This document shows positions 10,981 through 22,042 of a stretch of DNA of 64,000 nt, one piece after another. The notes under the pieces were generated by a model. The model searched no databases. It had not been told where the DNA came from and saw only the letters and a list, made by a program, of their open reading frames with translations. This DNA comes from Siphonodentalium dalli. Taxonomy: Eukaryota > Mollusca > Scaphopoda > Gadilida > Siphonodentaliidae. The translations under genes and the position numbers were made by a program. Position 1 is the stretch's first letter; the number at the start of each line of letters is the position of its first letter. The stretch is from NCBI GenBank assembly GCA_032622095.1, contig CP136068.1:50830443-50894442 (forward strand). Reading direction: 5' to 3'.

Positions 10981-11609
10981 CGATGATGATGGCGATGATA
11001 ATGACGGACCATACGCCATGTTGATCGAGACACGGGAGATTGTTGTATATTATGTACATAATTATGTGATGATGATGGTAATGATGATGATGATGACGAT
11101 GATGATTATGTGATTATGGCGATGATTCTGACGACGATAATGATGATGATGATGATGATGACGATGATGATGATGATGATGATGACGACGAAGATGGTTA
11201 TTATGGTTATGGCGATGATGATGATGATGACGACGATGATGATGACGATGATAATGACGGACCATGCGCCATGTTGATCGGGACTCTGGAGATTGTTTTA
11301 TATTATTTATATAATTATGTGTGTTCCTTCTCCTTCTACGATCCTTTGTATATAATCTCTATTCTCAATATCCAGTCATCTTCTATGGGATTAGGAGAAA
11401 TAAAGCATTATAGCTATCCATATGCAGGGGGTGTATTCAGTTGGTTCTTATATTATACATAACGCCTGAAGCGGAGAGGGTTCAATGCTCCCGAAATTAC
11501 TTCCGATAATTATAAAGCGTTATGTCTTGGGATTGAGTCCGATAACTAACCATATATAAAATACTGGTCGGCACCAATCGGCTTTCAATTTTCTCCGTGT
11601 TGCCCGCCG
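10293..11609. other. Spacer between palindrome arms
   Basis: Single-copy centre of the giant inverted repeat. The inner arm edges are TTACAAAAAAAACGCCATAC on the left and its complement at 11610 on the right. The spacer holds a GAT-rich microsatellite (10573-11268) flanked by about 280 and 340 bp of other sequence. The right part contains TATATAAAATAC near 11555 and an inverted pair CATAACGC/GCGTTATG (about 11458-11530). No gene is supported. Confidence 0.7.
10573..11268. repeat. GAT/GAC trinucleotide microsatellite
   Basis: Long imperfect runs of GATGAT with interspersed GAC, AAT and CCT units. An interruption GGACCATACGCCATGTTGAT...GAGATTGTT...TATATTAT near 11007-11066 recurs at about 11259-11320, so the microsatellite plus its tail has duplicated with a period near 250 bp. 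The apparent poly-Asp, poly-Met, poly-Ser and poly-Ile frames are products of the repeat and are not called as genes. Confidence 0.9.
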
Positions 11610-11670
11610 GTATGGCGTTTTTTTTGTAACTATATTGTATCCGCTCTTATATATTCAATAATAGAACAAA

Positions 11671-12512
11671 CATATGTGGCGAAAAGTGGTAAATTTCACT
11701 ATATGTATTCAATATGTACACATGTTTATTATATATTGAACACATATGTATGAAATGTCGTTATTTTCTGTAACTATATTGTAAATGTGACACATATATA
11801 TGTTATAAATTGCAAACATATATGGATACTGATGAAAATTTGCATATGTTTGTAGTCAGAATAGCACACCCATATGAGAGTCGCTATTTAGTAGCAGATG
11901 TCATTTTTTTGTATTTTAGTCATCAATTTGTTTAATTATTGAAAGCACATGTCCTCGTTTATAATACATATTTGCTGCTTTTGCACACATGCCTGCTGCT
12001 CTTAAACGGTGGGGAAAATATATTGTATCTTTGAACACAACCAGCTCACCAATAAAAGGTGTGCACCTTTATATTAGAAATCGTCATCTATCCGTTTTAC
12101 ATTTTATAATGCCCATATATTACCCCAAAATGAAACGTGCGTAATTTATATTCTATAAAACGCCCCTATATATTTTCACATTAAACACATGGCTGAGTCT
12201 GTTAATTAACTAAGTTATATATTTGACACATATATATGTTATAAATTGCAAACATGTATGGACATTGACAGAAGTTTGCATTTATATGTAGTAAGAATAG
12301 CACATACATATGACAGTCGCTATTTAGCAACAGACAACATTTTATTGTATTTTAGTTATCATTTTATTTAATTATTGAAAGCAAATATCACCATTTACAC
12401 CTTCAAATATGGGGAAATGAAGCCTTATAAATGTCTTGTATTTTTGAACAAATGTGCGTCTTTGCGATAAAAGGAGTACACCTTTATGTTATAAACCGTC
12501 ACCTATCACTTA
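11671..12512. repeat. Mirror of the ~430-bp tandem duplication
   Basis: Reverse complement of 9389-10230, with few differences (for example TAGTAGCAGATGTC here against the complement of GAGATCTGCTGCTA in the left arm). Confidence 0.75.
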
Positions 12513-13069
12513 CATTTTAGAAAATATAATGTGTTAGCTAAATTAAAGGCTGTGTAATATATATTCAATATTGCACACACAAATGACCGGCGTTAAAATG
12601 CGCGGAGCTCTATTTATATTCAATATTGGACACAAATATGACGGGCGTTAAAATGCGCGGAGCTCTATTTATATTGTATCCTAACATTCGTCTTATAGGA
12701 AAACTAGTGTTAGGATTGAAAATATATTGCACTGGGTCGTGTTCACGTCGTATCGACATATGTATTTGTTGTATCCAGGGGCCGAAATGCATTTGGTCGA
12801 GACAGTGAAACTGCAAGGCAGAGTTCAGTCCCCCTGCACTATCAGCATAGGTGGCGCTAAAAATATGCAGTTTGCCAAATTCGATTAGGGTTATCCAAAG
12901 TCGACTGAGGAATTTACAGACAACTTCTTAACTTCTTAACTTTCTTTCCATCCTTGTATCATATATCTTCAATAACAACAACAACATCGTCAATCATGAT
13001 GGCGGCAGTTCTGATTAATGGAGTGGACATTGGTGGAGTTTGTGATACATTCCATATTCAGATATTGTC

Positions 13070-13119
13070 ATGGCGTTTCCGCATCACATTGGTTATTTCG
13101 AGGACGAAAGTAAACAGGC
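13070..13119 (+). CDS. First-exon-like segment, unrecognised product
   Basis: Starting at ATG 13070 the frame reads MAFPHHIGYFEDESKQ and then GC followed by GTGAGT, a close match to the animal 5' splice-site consensus (donor at 13120). The upstream 100 bp holds CATGATGGCGGCAG, resembling a YY1-type initiator motif. A second overlapping frame from about 12994 (MMAAVLINGVDIGG onward) runs to TTTCAG followed by GTAGGC near 13144 and is an alternative exon. No downstream exon is visible and I do not recognise either peptide. The segment is duplicated in the left arm. It may be a gene start captured before the inverted duplication, or coincidence. Confidence 0.25.
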
Positions 13120-13215
13120 GTGAGTGGAAAATGTTAAATTTCAGGTAGGCCTAATATTTTTGCCGAAATGTGTTAATTTAACCACATCTTTCCAAATTTA
13201 ATGGAGTCCAAAATA

Positions 13216-14828
13216 AATTGGAAAATTATTCCCTATTCCTTATTTTCAAAAATGTCGCTTTCGACCGATTTGACGGCATGGGTGGGTGGCCCGCCCCAAA
13301 TACCACCTATAAACACCCCGACCCCTGGACTAGATACTGGCTCTATGACGCTCCGATGCTCTGCTCTGTTTGCCGTCATGAGAGACCAGCACAATCCATC
13401 ATGACGGCGTGCATATAGTGTACTGTAACGGCGTAGCCTCATAGAGCCAGCGTCTAGTCCACCCGACCCCCCCCCACCCATCACCCCCGGGGGTCCCACC
13501 CCGAGGGGTGAAAATGCGGTATGGACCATTTTCGAGAAACGGTAAGGATTTCGACAGATTTTATGGCATGGCCATGGGTGGGCGGCACGCCCCAAATACC
13601 ACCTAGAAACACCCCGATCCCCCACCCATCACCCGGGGGGGAGGTGCCACCCCGAGGGGGTGAAAATAGGGTATGGACCATTTTAGAGAACAGTAAGGAT
13701 TTCGACCAATTGACGGCATGGGTGGGTGGCCCGGCCCAAATACCACCTAGAAATACCCCGACCCCCAACTACTCACCCCAACTGGGTATGGACCATTTTC
13801 GAGAATGGTAAGAATTTCGATTTGATGGTATGGGTGGGTGGCCTGCCCCAAATACCACATAGAAACACCTTGACCCCCCCCCACCCATCCCCCCGGCGGG
13901 GGGGGGGGGCACCCCGAGTGGGTGAAAATGGGGTATGGACCATTTTCGAGAACTGTAAGGATTTCGACAGATTTGATGGCATGGCCATGGGTGGGCGGCA
14001 CGCCCCAAATACCACCTAGAAACACCCCGATCCCCCACCCATCACCCGGGGGGGGAGGGGAGGAGAGGTGCCACCCCGAGGGGGTGAAAATAGGGTATGG
14101 ACCATTTTAGAGAACAGTAAGGATTTCGACCAATTGACGGCATGGGTGGTGGCCGCCCCAAATACCACATAGAAACACACCGACCCCCACCCATCACCCC
14201 CGGGGCGGGGGTGAAAATGGGGTATGGACCATTTTTGAGAACAGTAAGGATTTCGACCGATTTGATGGCATGGGTGGGTGGCCCGCCCCAAATACCACAT
14301 AGATACACCCCGAAGAATTCAGTCATATGCGGAGTCTGGCAAAGCATAATAGGACACAGACCGGCCATCGTCCATCAAATTGGTCGAAATCCTTACCTTC
14401 CTCGAAAATGGTGGCACCCCCTGGGGATGATTAGTGGGGGTTCCGGGTGTTTCTAGTTGGTATTTGAGGCGGGCCACCCACCCATGTCAAATCAGTCGAA
14501 ATCCTTACCGTTCTCGAAAATGGTCCCATTTTCACCCCCTCAGGGTGGCACCCCCGGGGGTGATGGTGGGGGGTCGGAGTGTTTCTAGGTGGTATTTGGG
14601 GCGGGCCACCCACCCATGCCGTCAAATTGGTCGAAATCCCTACCGTTCTCGAAAATGGTCCATACCACATTTTCACCCCCTCGGGGTGGCACCCCCGGGG
14701 ATTATGAGTGGGGTCGGGGTGTTTCTAGGTGGTATTTGCCAGTATTTGGGGCGGGCCACCCACCCATGCCGTCAAATCGGTCGAAAGCGACATTTTTGAA
14801 AATAAGGAATAGGGAATAAGTTCCAATT
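13216..14828. mobile_element. Element B, right-arm copy
   Basis: Mirror of 7100-8685, with the same TIRs, ~130-bp units, flip segment (about 14300-14370) and nested MITE. It keeps a full terminal GGGCGGGCCACCCACCCATG segment near 14750-14770 of which the left copy lost about 18 bp. Confidence 0.85.
13326..13461. mobile_element. Nested MITE, right-arm copy
   Basis: Mirror of 8445-8575, with TIRs beginning TGGACTAGA. It is 136 bp against 131 in the left arm, through a small indel near the GTGTACTGTAACGG segment. Confidence 0.65.
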
Positions 14829-14831
14829 GTC

Positions 14832-15547
14832 ATGTTCGTTATGTTCACTTTTATTAGTAATCACAGTATTCAGTAACCAAACCCATCTAGTAATTTATCT
14901 GATCTGCGATTTTGAAAATCCCCCGATTCCTACCGAAAGATATTCGGCATTAGTCAGCTTGAGGTCTGGGTGTATTCTGCACATACTCCAAACAGATCCC
15001 CGATGTGTAACATACTCGAGCTACGAGACATAATTCTAATCCATACATGCCAAGTTTCATAAATATATTTCGCCGTATTAAAGGAACAAACACTACAGTC
15101 AAGTCGAAACATGAAATATGCACCTCTTTAAGCACTCTATCAAATGGCATTGAATGATAGTGCAGTGAACCTGAGTGTAGCATGCTGGAATTGATGTTTC
15201 AACTATACTTCTAATATTTCGGTACGGTACTTAATATTGGGCCAACTATCAAGGATGTGGAATTGCGCTGTCAGTCAGAATCAAAGCCGAATTAAATTTC
15301 GTTGATATTTCACTCCGATCACAAACAAATAATTATCATAATATTAATAGCAGACGACTAAACAAAATTCCCGTTGTTTGGCGAGACTTTGAGTCTGAGA
15401 TCCTGGGTGTCTTTTTGGCAGTTTAAGAGATTCTGGGTGTCTTTTTGACAGAAACCATGCGACAATGACCTATTCAGCATTAATAATGCTCTTAAAATGT
15501 TGCATTCATGTGTTTGGTTATTGTGATTACTAACAAAAGTGAACATA
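14832..15547. mobile_element. ~715-bp insertion, right-arm copy
   Basis: Mirror of 6381-7096. Scattered substitutions separate the copies (for example GATGTGTAAC here against the complement of GTTACAAATC in the left arm). Confidence 0.55.
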
Positions 15548-16457
15548 AATCTTTATTTTGACTCCATCAAATTTGGGGAAAATTGGGTTAGCAAAGTCCT
15601 TAAATGGATTCAAATTTTAATCCATTGGCACACTCTGCATGTTCCATCAATTTATTATTATATATAGAAAATTTACAGGCATGTTTAACACCTGTATTAC
15701 TATTAGCCTACTTTAGCCTACTCTTTGCATGAATCCATGCATCATATAGACCACATCCCTCACCCAATCATTGATCAAAGTTTATATTAGCAATAGGCAA
15801 CCACGGACAAGAATGATAATGCGCCAATTTCTGGAATTCGAAATATGATAACATCACCAGGAAAACTCAAAGAGCCTGGTGACCATATATTGCATTAATC
15901 AGGTACATTTTTCCTCCACTATGCATTTTGTAACAGTGTTACAAGTGTTATAAATGTTACAAATGATTTAAAGTCCCAGTAGAAAAACGCAGCCTATGTT
16001 ATTTCTACTGTCTCAATGTAGCGACGTCACATGTTACAAAGCATTACAAGTGTTGCATTATTCTGAGATACCAGAGAGAGACCGTTCGTAGACAGGTGTT
16101 ACAAATGTTACAAATGACTTAAAGTCCCAGTAGAAATAAAATATGTGTTCTCATGCACTTTTCAGACAATAAAATCTCAATTTTTAGATGCGAGAAGGAG
16201 TCTGTTTCTATTTATTTTTTTTCTCAAAATATGGAAAACAAACTCCAGGAAAACAGAATTTTCCTTGTTACAATCCAAATTTTTTTAAATTCCTTTATTT
16301 GCGCTTTAGCACAATTCCTGTATTTACGCTTTAAAACTCAATTAACAAAACAAATATAGTTTAAACTTATATATATAAAAAAAAGATTTATAAATAAGTC
16401 CAATTAATAAAAAAATATGTGTTCTTATGCACCTAACTCATCATTGAAAGTTTTGTT
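15548..16457. other. Spacer, no gene seen
   Basis: Mirror of the 5471-6344 region, with the GTAACA-rich direct repeats and the AAAGCGCAAAT-like motifs. No coding or RNA signal. Confidence 0.5.
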
Positions 16458-17010
16458 AAAAAAGCTTTGTCTAAAATATTGGATTGGGTGACAGATTTGT
16501 TAAAATGGATCACAAAGTTAAATAAGGGCAGTGCCAGAGACATAACTATTTCACCAGATAGTAATTCTTAAAATATGTTTGCAAGAACTAGTTGGCTTAT
16601 TTAGCATGGAATGTTGATCTTGTTTGATCAAGACTGTTGTTGAATTTTTTTTTAATGGGGTTACCTGGTCAAATAGGGGGCAAGCGAAGGACAGTTTTTC
16701 TCTTAATATGCTTCCTTCACAAGGACCATCAGGTCTATTTTACTGATATTTAGTATTAATACGAAGAGTTCTTTGGTGTCTAGGGTTAAAATTTATTCTG
16801 ATGGGTTCACCAGGTTAAATAGAGTGGGACCAGGGACATACGATAACTATATGTCTCTATAGTAGTTCCTAAAATGTCTTCTCAAGAGAGGTTGGACTAT
16901 TTAGATTACATATATTGTAGTATGGAGGATCCTTTAGTGACTGAGATTCAGATTTGTTAAAATGAGGGCAACCTGTCAAGAAATGGCGGGGCTGTTGGGA
17001 GTTAACACAT
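16458..17010 (+). repeat. Degenerate ~150-bp tandem repeat, right-arm copy
   Basis: Mirror of 4918-5470, now in the same orientation as the related units at 62.9-63.2 kb. Confidence 0.6.
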
Positions 17011-17348
17011 TTGTGTCTAATAAATTCATATATAACACAATATACTGCTATATGTAGCATTGACTTCATTATACAATATTTTGTCCATTTATACATGTAG
17101 GTGAAAATTTATGCTATATTTTGAGAAAAGGAATGAGGAAAAAATGTTCAGTCTGAAAAAAAAAATTAATTTAAGCTGATGACCCACCCATCCCTCCCTA
17201 AGTGTCCGAATTTTTTTCTGCCTCACCCTGCATGTGCAAAACAATAATAACTAAATGAAAAACAAAATAATATATAAATATAACAATATACTAGTAAATA
17301 TTAACATTTTTTTTACAAAAGATGTGACTCGATCATACAAGCCTGCAC

Positions 17349-17790
17349 AGTGTGGCTGTCATTTGCAGAATTACATGTAGGTCCCCAGAGGGTGAATTTA
17401 GTGATGCTATCCCACAAAGTAGGCTAGCATCACAAAATTCACCATCTGGATACCTCATCTGCTTAGCCATCATCTTCTGGAAGGTATCTTTAGTCTCAAG
17501 TTAACATTGTTTTTAATTACGTTTTCCCTTGTGAGAAGTTTTTATTTCCCCTATAAATTTCCAGAAGATAAAATTCGTAATTGAGGCGACTAATTTGGGG
17601 GAACATGACCAACTTCAACTGGGGAATTTCAATCTGATCCTAGGTTTCTAATAGTAGTTGAGGCCTAAGCAGAATGAGGTTCCCGAAGGGTGAGTTTGGT
17701 GATGCTTATAAGCCCACTATGTGAGATAGTATCAATAAATTCACCCTCTGGGGGGGGGGGGGGGCTCATTCTGCAAATGACAGACACACT
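17349..17790. mobile_element. Fold-back repeat, right-arm copy
   Basis: Mirror of 4140-4579 with the same TIRs. The G run near 17752 differs in length from its partner. Confidence 0.75.
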
Positions 17791-17935
17791 AAAAATTTGC
17801 AGACTTGGACTCATACCCCCTCTAAAGTCTAAATGCTCCCTCTGGTCTCTTTAAGTAAGACAGTTTGTGATATATGTGGGCACTGTTTATAGTATCTCTG
17901 GTATCTCAGAAATCATATGAAGTAAGATCGATGCC

Positions 17936-18018
17936 AAGAATATGCATATTGTAACACTTGTAACATTTGTAAAGGTGTTACAAAATGCCCTAGTGGAGGA
18001 AAAATGTACCGGTGTAAC
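17936..18018. mobile_element. 83-bp segment present only in the right arm
   Basis: Lies between ATCGATGCC and AGGATATCTCC, where the left arm (about 3995-4002) passes directly from the G run of element A to GCATCGAT. It is GTAACA-rich and includes TGTTACAAAATGC and GGAGGAAAAATGTACC, shared with 5994-6028. It is either a late insertion here or a deletion from the left arm. Confidence 0.7.
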
Positions 18019-18345
18019 AGGATATCTCCCCCCCTGGATATCTCCCCCCCCTGGGGGGGAAGATATCCTAGGATATCTTACCCCCCACCCTGGATATCTT
18101 CCCCCCCCCATGTACGACTAAAAAATAATTTCACTCATTTGATATCGTTAGGTTCTGAAATGGCCAGAATTTTTTTTTTTGAGATTAAATTTTTTTTGAT
18201 TTTTGATTTTGACAAAATTATTGTTTTCACGAATTTTATTGTCTTTTTTTCTTCTTTCAAATGTCCAGGCTTGGATAATATTCCACCACCCCCCCCCCCC
18301 CCCCTCCACCCAGCACCTACATGACAAAAAAATCATCTTATGGTT

Positions 18346-20505
18346 TTATTGCTTATTTTGCTTTATATATTCATGAGTCAGGGTTTGGGGTGGGGGGAAG
18401 ATGTCCAGGTCAGGATATCTCCCCCCCCCCCCAACCCCAGCACCTACATGACAAAAAAATAATCTAATGGTTTTATCGCTCGTTTTGCTTTATATAGTCA
18501 TGAAACAGCGAGAAATTAACTTCTTCTGACAAGTTGTTTGAGTCAGGGTTTGGGGATGTGGGGGGGGAAGATGTCCAGGTCAGGATATCTCCCCCCCCCC
18601 ACCCAGCACCTACAAGACAAAAAAATAATCTTATGGTTTTATCGCTCGTTTTGCTTTATATAGTCATGAAACAGCGAGAAATTAACTTCTTCTGACAACA
18701 AGTTGTTTGAGTCAGGGTTTGGGGTGGGGGGGGGGGAGATGTCCAGGTCAGGATATCTTCCCCCCCCCACCCAGCACCTACATAACAAAAATATAATCTT
18801 ATGGTTTTATCGCTTGTTTTGCTTTATATAGTCATGAAACAGCGAGAAATTAACTTCTTCTGAGAACAAGTTGTTTTGAGTCAGGGTTTGGGGGGGGGAA
18901 ATGTCCAGGTCAGGATATCTCCCCCCCCCCCCACCCAGCACCTACATGACAAAAAAATAATCTTATGGTTTTATCGCTTGTTTTGCTTTATATAGTCATG
19001 AAACAGCGAGAAATTAACTTCTTCTGAGAACAAGTTGTTTGAGTCAGGGTTTGGGGTGTGGGGGGGAAGATGTCCAGGTCAGGATATCTTCCCCCCCACC
19101 CAGCACCTACATGACAAGAAAATAATCTTATGGTTTTATCGCTCGTTTTGCTTTATATAGTCATGAAATAGCGAGAAATTAACTTCTTCTGACAACAAGT
19201 TGTTTGAGTCAGGGTTTGGGGTGGGGGGGGAAGATGTCCAGGTCAGGATATCTTCCCCCCCCCCCGACCCAGCACCTACATGACAAAAATATAATCTTAT
19301 GGTTTAATCGCTTGTTTTGCTTTATATAGTCATGAAACAGCGAGAAATTAACTTCTTCTGAGAACAAGTTGTTTGAGTCAGGGTTTGGGGGGGGGGGGAA
19401 GATGTCCAGGTCAGGATATCTTCCCCCTCCCCCACCCAGCACCTACATGACAAAAAAATAATCTTATGGTTTTATCGCTCGTTTTGCTTTATATAGTCAT
19501 GAAACAGCGAGAAATTAACTTCTTCTGACAACAAGTTGTTTGAGTCAGGGTTCCCCAGCACCTACATGACAAAAAAATAATCTTATGGTTTTATCGCTTG
19601 TTTTGCTTTATATAGTCATGAAACAGCGAGAAATTAACTTCTTCTGAGGACAAGTTGTTTTGAGTCAGGGTTTGGGGTGGGGGGGGGGGGGGGAAGATGT
19701 CCAGGTCAGGATATCTTCCCCCCCACCCAGCACCTACATGACAAAAAAATAATCTTATGGTTTTATCGCTTGTTTTGCTTTACATAGTAATGAAACGGCG
19801 AGAAATTAACTTCTTCTGGCAACAAGTTGTTTGAGTCAGGGTTTGGGGTGGGGGGGGGGGGGAAGATGTCCAGGTCAGGATATCTTCCCCCCCCCCACCC
19901 AGCACCTACATGACAAGAAAATAATCTTATGGTTTTATCGCTCGTTTTGCTTTATATAGTCATGAAATAGCGAGAAATTAACTTCTTCTGACAACAAGTT
20001 GTTTGAGTCAGGGTTTGGGGTGGGGGGGAAGATGTCCAGGTCAGGATATCTCCCCCCCCCCCCCACCCAGCACCTACATGACAAAAAAATAATCTTATGG
20101 TTTTATCGCTCGTTTTGCTTTATATAGTCATGAAACAGCGAGAAATTAACTTCTTCTGACAACAAGTTGTTTGAGTCAGGGTTTGGGGTGGGGGGGGGGA
20201 AGATGTCCAGGTCAGGATATCTTCCCCCCCCCCACCCAGCACCTACATGACAAAAAAATAATCTTATGGTTTTATCGCTCGTTTTGCTTTATATAGTCAT
20301 GAAACAGCGAGAAATTAACTTCTTCTGACAACAAGTTGTTTGAGTCAGGGTTTGGGGTGGGGGGGGGGAAGATGTCCAGATCAGGATATCTCCCCCCCCA
20401 CCCAGTACCTACATGACAAAAAGATAATCTTATGGTTTTATCGCTCGTTTTGCTTTATATAAGAAACAGCGAGAAATTAACTTCTTCTGAGAACAAGTTT
20501 TTTGA
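18346..20505 (+). repeat. Satellite A array, forward, about 13 units
   Basis: Mirror of 1356-3655 with the same ~165-bp unit. It contains the same hairpin-deleted unit (19544-19558). Unit number differs slightly from the left arm. Confidence 0.92.
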
Positions 20506-21695
20506 GTCATGTAGGTGGCGGGTGGGGGTGGATATCCTGACCTACCTGGACATCTCCCCCCCCCACCCCAAACCCTGACTCTAAAAACTTTTTCTCAGAA
20601 GAAGTTAATTTCTCGCCGTTTCATGACTAGATAAAGCAAAACAAGCGATAAAACCATAAGATGATTGTTTTGTCATGTAGGTGGGGGGGGGGGGGAAGAT
20701 ATCCTGACCTGGACATCTTCCCCCCACCCCAAACCCTGACTCAAAACACTTTTTCTCAGAAGAAGTTAATTTCTCGCCGTTTCATGACTAGATAAAGCAA
20801 AACAAGCGATAAAACCATAAGATTATTTTTTTGTCATGTAGGTGCTGGGTGGGGGGGAAGATATCCTGACCTGGACATCTCCCCCCCCCCCCACCCCAAA
20901 CCCTGACTCAAACAACTTGTTCTCAGAAGAAGTTAATTTCTCGCTGTTTCAAGACTATATAAAGCAAAACAAGCGATAAAACCATAAGATTATTTTTTTG
21001 TCATGTAGGTGCTGGGTGGGGGGGGGGAAATATCCTGACCTGGATATCTTCCCCCCTCCCACCCCAAACCCTGACTCAAACAACTTGTTCTCAGAAGAAG
21101 TTAATTTCTCGCTGTTTCATGACTATATAAAGCAAAACAAGCGATAAAACCAGAAGATTATTTTTTTGTCATGTAGGTGCTGGGTGGGGAGATATCCTGA
21201 CCTGGACATTTCCCCCCCCCCCCCCACCCCAAACCCTGACTCAAACAACTTGTTGTCAGAAGAAGTTAATTTCTCGCTGTTTCATGACTATAAAGCAAAA
21301 CAAGTGATAAAACCATAAGATTATTTTTTTGTCATGTAGGTGCTGGGTGGGGGAGAAGATATCCTGACCTGGACATTCCCCCCCCCCCCCCACCCCAAAC
21401 CCTGACTCAAACAACTTGTTGTCAGAAGAAGTTAATTTCTTGCTGTTTCATGACTATATAAAGCAAAACGAGCGATAAAACCATAAGATTATTTTTTTGT
21501 CATGTAGGTGCTGGGTGGGGGGGGGGGGGAGATATTCTGACCACGACATCTCCCCCCCCCCACCCCAAACCCTGACTCAAACAACTTGTTGTCAGAAGAA
21601 GTTAATTTCTCGCTGTTTCATGAATATATAAAGCAAAATAAGCGATAAAATCATAAGTTGATTTTTATTTGTCATGTAGGTGATGGGTGGGGGGT
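20506..21695 (-). repeat. Satellite A array, reversed, about 7 units
   Basis: Orientation flips at TTTTTTGAGTCATGTAGGTG (about 20499-20518), where a unit's TTGAGTCA is joined to TCATGTAGG through a shared TCA. The left arm has the same flip with about 3 fewer units. Confidence 0.9.
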
Positions 21696-22042
21696 GGGGA
21701 ATATCCAAGCCTGGACATTTATAAAAAAAAAAAAATTTAATTAAAAAAAAAAAAAAAAATGGCCATTTCAGGAACAAACAATCAAATGCATGATAAAAAA
21801 AATTTGTCACTTTTTTTTTTTAAATAAAAAATAATAATAAAAAAATTTCAATCTCAAAAAACATTTTTCTGGCCATTTGAGGACCAAACGATATCAAATG
21901 AGTGAAATTATTTTTTTGTCATACATGGGAGGGAACTTATCCAGGGTGGGGGGAACTTATCCTAGGATAAGTCACCCCGCGGGGGGGAACTTATCCTAGG
22001 ATAAGTTCCCCCGCGGGGTGACTTATCCAGGGGGGGAACTTA
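21696..22042 (-). repeat. Outer terminal domain of element A
   Basis: Poly-A-rich stretch (21721-21845), then ATATCAAATGAGTGAAATTA, then palindromes centred on AACTTATCCTAGGATAAGTT. It corresponds to 3656-4005 but with AACTTATCC in place of AAGATATCC throughout, so arm-specific sequence is changed while the CCTAGG centre is kept. Confidence 0.75.

Larger units (their letters stand above)
11610..21695 (-). repeat. Right arm of giant inverted repeat
   Basis: Reverse complement of 671-10292. It is longer than the left arm mainly because of extra satellite A units, an 83-bp insertion at 17936-18018 and about 18 bp retained near 14750 that the left arm lacks. Beyond 21695 the satellite element continues to its natural end, whereas the left arm is cut off at 671. 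Confidence 0.95.
18019..22042. mobile_element. Element A, complete copy (~4.0 kb)
   Basis: Bounded by inverted terminal domains: 18019-18345 and the complement of 21696-22042 share runs of GGATATC or GGATAAG palindromes, CATGTA(C/T)GAC, TAATTTCACTCATTTGATAT and AATGGCCAGAA. Between them lie two satellite A arrays in opposite orientation (18346-20505 and 20506-21695). The whole is therefore a fold-back element. No ORF above repeat level. The target duplication is unclear because G/C runs blur both edges. Pearl or Helentron-associated elements, which also carry ~160-bp core repeats, are an alternative classification. Confidence 0.7.

Noticed and set aside
10567-11113. Open frames of 128-150 codons rich in Ser, Ile, Asp and Met
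   Set aside because: They are translations of the GAT/GAC microsatellite in several registers, with no other sequence character.
11540-11600. TATATAAAATAC as a core promoter
   Set aside because: A/T-rich words of this kind are common here, and no downstream transcript or coding segment supports it.
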